6,986 nucleotides of DNA from a bacterium (GTDB lineage Bacteria > SZUA-182 > DTGQ01), in contig JAILZY010000136.1 of the NCBI GenBank assembly GCA_023512255.1, positions 1 through 6,986 of the forward strand. Reading direction: 5' to 3'. Below, piece by piece: positions 3,456-6,986 of the stretch. Numbering within the stretch: position 1 is the first letter of the stretch; each line of letters opens with the position of its first letter. Made by a program: the position numbers and the translations under genes. The notes beneath the pieces were generated by a model. That model searched no databases. It saw only the letters and a program-made list of their open reading frames with translations, and had not been told where the DNA came from.

Positions 3456-6392
3456 ATGGCAGCTACCCAAATCTGGACTCATCAAAAACAAGGGGGGAGT
3501 CTGCTCTTTTTAAGGATCTTTGGGAAGCCAGCCTTTCTACTCATGTTCTTGCTCTTTCTGACATTTATTCCCCCGCTAATTTATCTGGCCGATCAATTGG
3601 CCGCAGCCGAGGATTTCACCGCCAGGATAGATACTCTTGAGCCTCACATCATGACCAAATCTGACGATCATCTGGTAACAGTCAGGGGAAGCGGCCTTGA
3701 TCAGGTTGCGAGGGTTATTCTGACCCAGTCTTTGCCCTCCATCCGCAATGTAGGGCCTGATGAAGATGACCTGCCCAAATACTTTACCAGAGACATTAAG
3801 ACTTTTGATATGCGCTTTCCTTACCTCTATGCTATTGCCAATTACTCAGATGGCAAAAGCAGTTATTCAAAGGTTCTGATCATTGATGTTAGTGATCCTA
3901 ATAATCTGAAATTAAAAAAAACATTTCAATATCCGGGATTTAGTAATTCATTGCAAGATATCAAAGTATCGGATGATTACCTTCTTATTACCGATTTTGA
4001 GAAAGGTCTGTGGGTATTTGATATTTCAAATCCTCTACTGCCTAAGCAAAAAATTTTGCTCCCTGACCCTAGTGCCTATGGAATTTATGTCGGTGATTAT
4101 GTTAGTGATAATGATAAGCAGGGAGTCTTGGCAGGGGATAAGAGCCGCCTGCTCTATCTCACCAACTGGAAGTCAGGGCTTAAAATCTATAAATGGTTTA
4201 TTACTACAGCTCGTTTTGTTTTGTTGTCCTCATCTCCGATAATATCCCCTTATAATTTAGATGTTCAGATCCACCCATCTACCCACGAGTGTTATATCTA
4301 TATAGCTAACGGCAAGTCAGCCAAAATCATTAGCCAATCTTCAGGTGCAGTCATAAATTCTATTGATGTAAACCGCCTGCTTGGTCAAAATGACTCTTCC
4401 TATCCCCCCAATATCGTGGATGTAAAGATAAAGGACAGCCGCTATGCCTATATTGTTGACAGCAGCTTTGGTCTGTATGTGATAGATGTAAACATCCCTG
4501 AGCAGCCGGCAATCGTAGGCCGACTTCCTCTGCCATCTGGCAGGAAATCAATCACTTTCTGGGAAAATCTGGCTCTAGTCGCTGCCGGATCCTCAGGGAT
4601 AGATCTGATTGATATCTCTAAACCATCAAATCCTGTGTTGCGCCATAATGTCTCTACACAGGGAAATGCGAATTTCATAAAGGTTGAGGATGGGAAGGAA
4701 GCTTATGCCTTAATCGCCAATGGAAACAATGGGCTGGCCTTATTGAGTCTTCAGTTGCTTCTTCCCAAGGCTTCGGGAGGGCATTTGTTTATGGAAGGAG
4801 ATATTTGGGACATAACCATAGCCGCGGATTATGCCTATATATCAGCAGGGGAGAAGGGTCTGAAAGTTATCAACTTGAAAGATCCCTGGCTCCCTCGCCT
4901 TGAGTACTCGCTAGATAAAGCGAACACTGGATGGGACCAGGTTAAGGTTTCAAAATGTTGCGTTCAGAAAAACAATCTTTATCTGGCCAACGGGAGCAAT
5001 CTTTGCCTGTTTAGTCTTTCCCCTGACTACAGCCTTGCCTCGCTAAGGGAAACCATTCGTAGGGACGATGCGATCCAATCCTTAAGCCTTCAGGGTGATT
5101 ATCTCTATCTTCTGAGCTTAGTCAAAGGCCTTCAGATTTTTCAGATCACCCCCTGCCTTAGTCGCTCTCCCAGTGGAGCGGTGAGAGTAGGATCAATGCC
5201 TCAGGAGGTCACGGTACAGGGTAATTTGGCCTATGTTGCTGGTGGAAGTGAAGGATTGTGGATTATTGATGTTACTAATCCAGCCAAACCTCAAAAAATC
5301 TCTCAAAAATCATTCTCTCCTGCACTTGTTCTGGATGTTGAGGTAAAAGGCGATTATGCTTATCTTGTTAATGGAAGCTATGGGATAAGTGTGGTTAAGG
5401 TAGCTGAAAAAAATAATCTGGTAATAATAGGCTCCTTGGTAGAAGAATTCCAGTATGATTACTTACAAGATTGTGCCATAGGGGGAGATTTCCTTTATGC
5501 AGCTGGACAATCTAACGGCATATGGGTCATGGATATCTCAAGGCCTTCATCTCCCGTGGTCTTATACAATATCGCAGTTATGAATGGAGCTAATTTTATT
5601 TTTGTCGATCAAAACTATATTTATGCTGCCAATAAATTCGGTGGGTTTGATATTTATTTAGTTCCAAAAGCGCTACCCATTGAGCGCCCTTGCCAAGCAG
5701 CAGAGGGTAGCTTCCAGGATCCGAACTGCCTCCGGTTTCGACTCCCCTTGTCTGATCTGCCGGCTGGTTGGTATGATTTGATCTTCCTAGATGTTGAGGG
5801 GAAGATAATTAGAAAGTATCAAGCTCTGCAGTTTGAGGAGCAGGCATATGTTGAACTGAGGGCCGGGTTAAACCTTTTCGGATATCCAGGAAAGGTTCCA
5901 GATGAAAACAGCACCTCATGGCAACTGTTGAATTCTTTCGCCGGAGCAGCCTATTCTCTCTGGCAGGAGAGCTCGCGGCAGGTCTCTTACTGGCTACCCC
6001 ATAATTCATCAAGTGGCGATATGTTTGAGATTAGGGATGGGCAGGCCTATTTACTCTATGCCCGGGAGGATAGCCCACCAGTATCTTTGAGCGCGGACTA
6101 TTTTTATCCATTTGAAGCTGCCTTGTCTCGAATCGGAAGCAAACTGACTGAGGGCGTTAATTGGATCTCCTTTCCTATTGAAGAGCAGCCCACTGAAGAT
6201 AAAGAGGCTTTCTCTTTTAGAGTCTTCGATCAGTTTAGCGGATTTGCTGCTGACGGCCATAAGCTAGTTGGGATAGATAGGCTAAATACTTGGTCAGGGA
6301 AATGGGAGTCTGCTTACGGATTTTATAACCGATGCAGTGGCCGTAATTTCCCTATCCGCCGGGCCGAAGGATATCGGGTATTCAGGTATTGA
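3456..6392 (+). CDS. Secreted LVIVD-repeat beta-propeller protein
   Basis: A 978-residue exported protein of unknown specific function. Residues 16-51 form a signal peptide or N-terminal anchor: basic Arg20/Lys24, a hydrophobic core at 26-45, and a likely cleavage near LAAA-ED (about 51). Residues 57-90 look like the first half of an IPT/TIG Ig-like fold. Residues about 120-740 hold some 14 LVIVD-type blades of 35-45 residues, with the pattern DYAYLV..G..GL.VIDVS.P..P (clear at 319-358, 582-618 and 668-706), enough for two seven-bladed propellers. Residues 757-795 (LPAGWYDLIFLDVEG) look like the second half of a TIG fold. Two C-terminal repeats follow (about 800-870 and 897-978) of the GWNLISLP...GYWI type. 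Such proteins are usually surface or extracellular. ATG 3456 is the first start after an in-frame TAG (3450-3452), but it has no good Shine-Dalgarno. Met30 would lose the basic n-region. No sorting signal is seen. Confidence 0.88.
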   Translation: MAATQIWTHQKQGGSLLFLRIFGKPAFLLMFLLFLTFIPPLIYLADQLAAAEDFTARIDTLEPHIMTKSDDHLVTVRGSGLDQVARVILTQSLPSIRNVGPDEDDLPKYFTRDIKTFDMRFPYLYAIANYSDGKSSYSKVLIIDVSDPNNLKLKKTFQYPGFSNSLQDIKVSDDYLLITDFEKGLWVFDISNPLLPKQKILLPDPSAYGIYVGDYVSDNDKQGVLAGDKSRLLYLTNWKSGLKIYKWFITTARFVLLSSSPIISPYNLDVQIHPSTHECYIYIANGKSAKIISQSSGAVINSIDVNRLLGQNDSSYPPNIVDVKIKDSRYAYIVDSSFGLYVIDVNIPEQPAIVGRLPLPSGRKSITFWENLALVAAGSSGIDLIDISKPSNPVLRHNVSTQGNANFIKVEDGKEAYALIANGNNGLALLSLQLLLPKASGGHLFMEGDIWDITIAADYAYISAGEKGLKVINLKDPWLPRLEYSLDKANTGWDQVKVSKCCVQKNNLYLANGSNLCLFSLSPDYSLASLRETIRRDDAIQSLSLQGDYLYLLSLVKGLQIFQITPCLSRSPSGAVRVGSMPQEVTVQGNLAYVAGGSEGLWIIDVTNPAKPQKISQKSFSPALVLDVEVKGDYAYLVNGSYGISVVKVAEKNNLVIIGSLVEEFQYDYLQDCAIGGDFLYAAGQSNGIWVMDISRPSSPVVLYNIAVMNGANFIFVDQNYIYAANKFGGFDIYLVPKALPIERPCQAAEGSFQDPNCLRFRLPLSDLPAGWYDLIFLDVEGKIIRKYQALQFEEQAYVELRAGLNLFGYPGKVPDENSTSWQLLNSFAGAAYSLWQESSRQVSYWLPHNSSSGDMFEIRDGQAYLLYAREDSPPVSLSADYFYPFEAALSRIGSKLTEGVNWISFPIEEQPTEDKEAFSFRVFDQFSGFAADGHKLVGIDRLNTWSGKWESAYGFYNRCSGRNFPIRRAEGYRVFRY

Positions 6393-6404
6393 ATCAAACC
6401 TTAA

Positions 6405-6430
6405 TTATAATCTCGTCTTATAATCTCGCT
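6405..6430. repeat. 13-bp tandem repeat just past the LVIVD gene stop
   Basis: TTATAATCTCGTC (6405-6417) is followed directly by TTATAATCTCGCT (6418-6430); the first 11 bases are identical. Each unit contains TATAAT, so it could be read as a -10 box, but no matching -35 was found. Confidence 0.6.
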
Positions 6431-6516
6431 ACCAGGCATATTTAAGTCAGGAAAATACGGACGCCATCCTTTGGGAACTTCTCGTTTTAGTATCTGCTAT
6501 ATAAAATCAAAAATTA

Positions 6517-6545
6517 TTGACACATTTAAGATCATGTAATAATAT
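6517..6545 (+). promoter_or_regulatory. Strong sigma-70-like promoter in the AT-rich 3' spacer
   Basis: A perfect TTGACA (6517-6522) is followed after exactly 17 bp by TAATAT (6540-6545); a perfect TATAAT also overlaps at 6543-6548. Transcription would start near 6552. There is no long gene downstream within the window, so the product is either a small RNA, the doubtful short ORF at 6588, or a gene beyond 6986. AT-richness raises the chance of accidental -10 boxes, but the -35 and spacing are exact. Confidence 0.5.
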
Positions 6546-6576
6546 AATATAAGTAATAATATTAATATAATCGCTA

Positions 6577-6714
6577 ATATGGGATAGATGACACAAGAAT
6601 TTTGTAACAAAAAATATACGAGAAACGTTAAAAGTTGTTCCTATATCTCTACTATTTTACCCTCTCTGATCATTTTACCCCATATGCTTACGCATTGTGT
6701 CATTTATCACATAT
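6577..6714. repeat. 138-bp element with 20-bp terminal inverted repeats (MITE-like)
   Basis: ATATGGGATAGATGACACAA (6577-6596) and the reverse complement of 6695-6714 agree at 18 of 20 positions. The 98-bp interior carries no domain. The size and termini fit a miniature inverted-repeat element or a large hairpin. No clear target-site duplication is visible outside the arms, though both junctions are AT-rich and a short TA duplication could be hidden. Confidence 0.45.
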
Positions 6715-6716
6715 GA
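6588..6716 (+). CDS. Doubtful 42-residue ORF with a hydrophobic tail
   Basis: ATG 6588 opens a 42-codon frame ending in TGA 6714-6716. The product would have a polar, basic first half (MTQEFCNKKYTRN) and a hydrophobic second half (ISTILPSLIILP) ending in residues rich in His and Ile, like a small single-pass membrane peptide. It starts about 36 nt after the start site predicted from the promoter at 6517. However, it coincides almost exactly with the inverted-repeat element, has only a weak GGGAT as ribosome site, and short frames are common in such DNA. It matches no family I know. I include it only because of the promoter. Confidence 0.15.
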   Translation: MTQEFCNKKYTRNVKSCSYISTILPSLIILPHMLTHCVIYHI

Positions 6717-6780
6717 GAAATATAATATACATTTAATTTATTTATAATAATATATTCTTTAATAATAATAATATAATATT

Positions 6781-6905
6781 TTCGCTCTTATATATCAGAC
6801 ACCATAAACCTTATATCAGAACAACCATAGACCCTCGGAGGGGCTTAGCTTTTATTAGGGTTATGTCTCTCAATGGTAGCTAATAAATAAGAGCGAATAT
6901 TTTTT
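6781..6905. repeat. Inverted-repeat, possibly structured RNA element with a 3' T-run
   Basis: TTCGCTCTTAT (6781-6791) and ATAAGAGCGAA (6887-6897) are perfect 11-bp arms 95 bp apart, and the right arm is followed by a T-run (6900-6905). Inside, AGAC (6797-6800) and ATAAACC (6804-6810) can pair with GGTTAT-GTCT (6859-6868), and CCCT-CGG-AGGG (6832-6842) can form a hairpin. TATATCAGA at 6791-6799 recurs at 6812-6820 as part of a 21-22 bp tandem pair. On the + strand this could be a folded RNA ending in a terminator-like U-tract; a second MITE-like element is equally possible. Confidence 0.4.
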
Positions 6906-6986
6906 ATACAAACTATGCTTTTGCACTTTTTCTCCAAGGCCTTGATTTTACTGGATTTGCTATTAGAGGTAACTTTCTTAAGGATG
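6906..6986. other. AT-rich right edge
   Basis: A perfect 10-bp palindrome, CAAGGCCTTG, lies at 6935-6944. AGAGGT at 6964-6969 precedes an ATG at the last three bases (6984-6986), which could open a gene beyond the window, but the spacing (14 nt) is long and there is no sequence to test it. Confidence 0.2.

Larger units (their letters stand above)
6393..6576. other. 3' spacer after the LVIVD-repeat gene
   Basis: There is no gene and no GC-rich hairpin with a T-run here, so no intrinsic terminator for the upstream gene is visible. The spacer opens with a 13-bp tandem repeat and ends in very AT-rich DNA downstream of a strong promoter-like sequence. Confidence 0.5.

Noticed and set aside
3442-3513. 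ATG frame of 23 codons overlapping the start of the propeller gene in another frame
   Set aside because: A leader peptide is conceivable, but there is no Shine-Dalgarno or attenuator structure to support it.

Overview
The window holds four confidently called genes in three transcription units, separated by unusually structured intergenic DNA. Coding DNA has moderate GC and the spacers are AT-rich. The gene set is an EfpL/YeiP-type elongation factor, an ExeA-like AAA+ ATPase, a secreted LVIVD-repeat propeller protein, and two good sigma-54 promoter matches. It fits a Gram-negative environmental bacterium, perhaps of the Desulfobacterota or a nearby candidate phylum. That placement is inference from gene content only.

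Layout. Positions 1-367 are non-coding: a pyrimidine-rich stretch, direct repeats (186-252) and a sigma-54-type -24/-12 element (268-284). A two-gene operon follows on the + strand: a small excisionase-type HTH protein (368-790) and, 24 bp later, an ExeA-like ATPase (815-2077). Convergent to it is efpL (2219-2791, - strand) with its own sigma-70-type promoter, whose -35 lies in a perfect 9-bp inverted repeat. efpL and its promoter are bracketed by two diverged copies of one intergenic repeat in inverted orientation (about 2131-2203 and 2964-3048). The 664-bp spacer 2792-3455 also carries three short tandem duplications and a second sigma-54-type element (3294-3310). This lies upstream of a 978-residue exported protein (3456-6392) with about 14 LVIVD-type blades and two GWNLISLP-like C-terminal repeats. 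The last 594 bp (6393-6986) are very AT-rich. They hold a strong sigma-70-like promoter, two inverted-repeat elements and at most one doubtful small ORF.

How the parts may work together. The two + strand units look sigma-54-dependent, with direct repeats upstream where enhancer-binding proteins usually sit; efpL looks like an independent sigma-70 gene. No transposase, phage or secretion-system gene is visible, so the HTH/ATPase pair is an orphan module whose role cannot be fixed from here. The most notable observations are the matched sigma-54 architecture, the inverted-repeat bracket around efpL, and a TIG-like fold that seems to be split by the whole propeller region.
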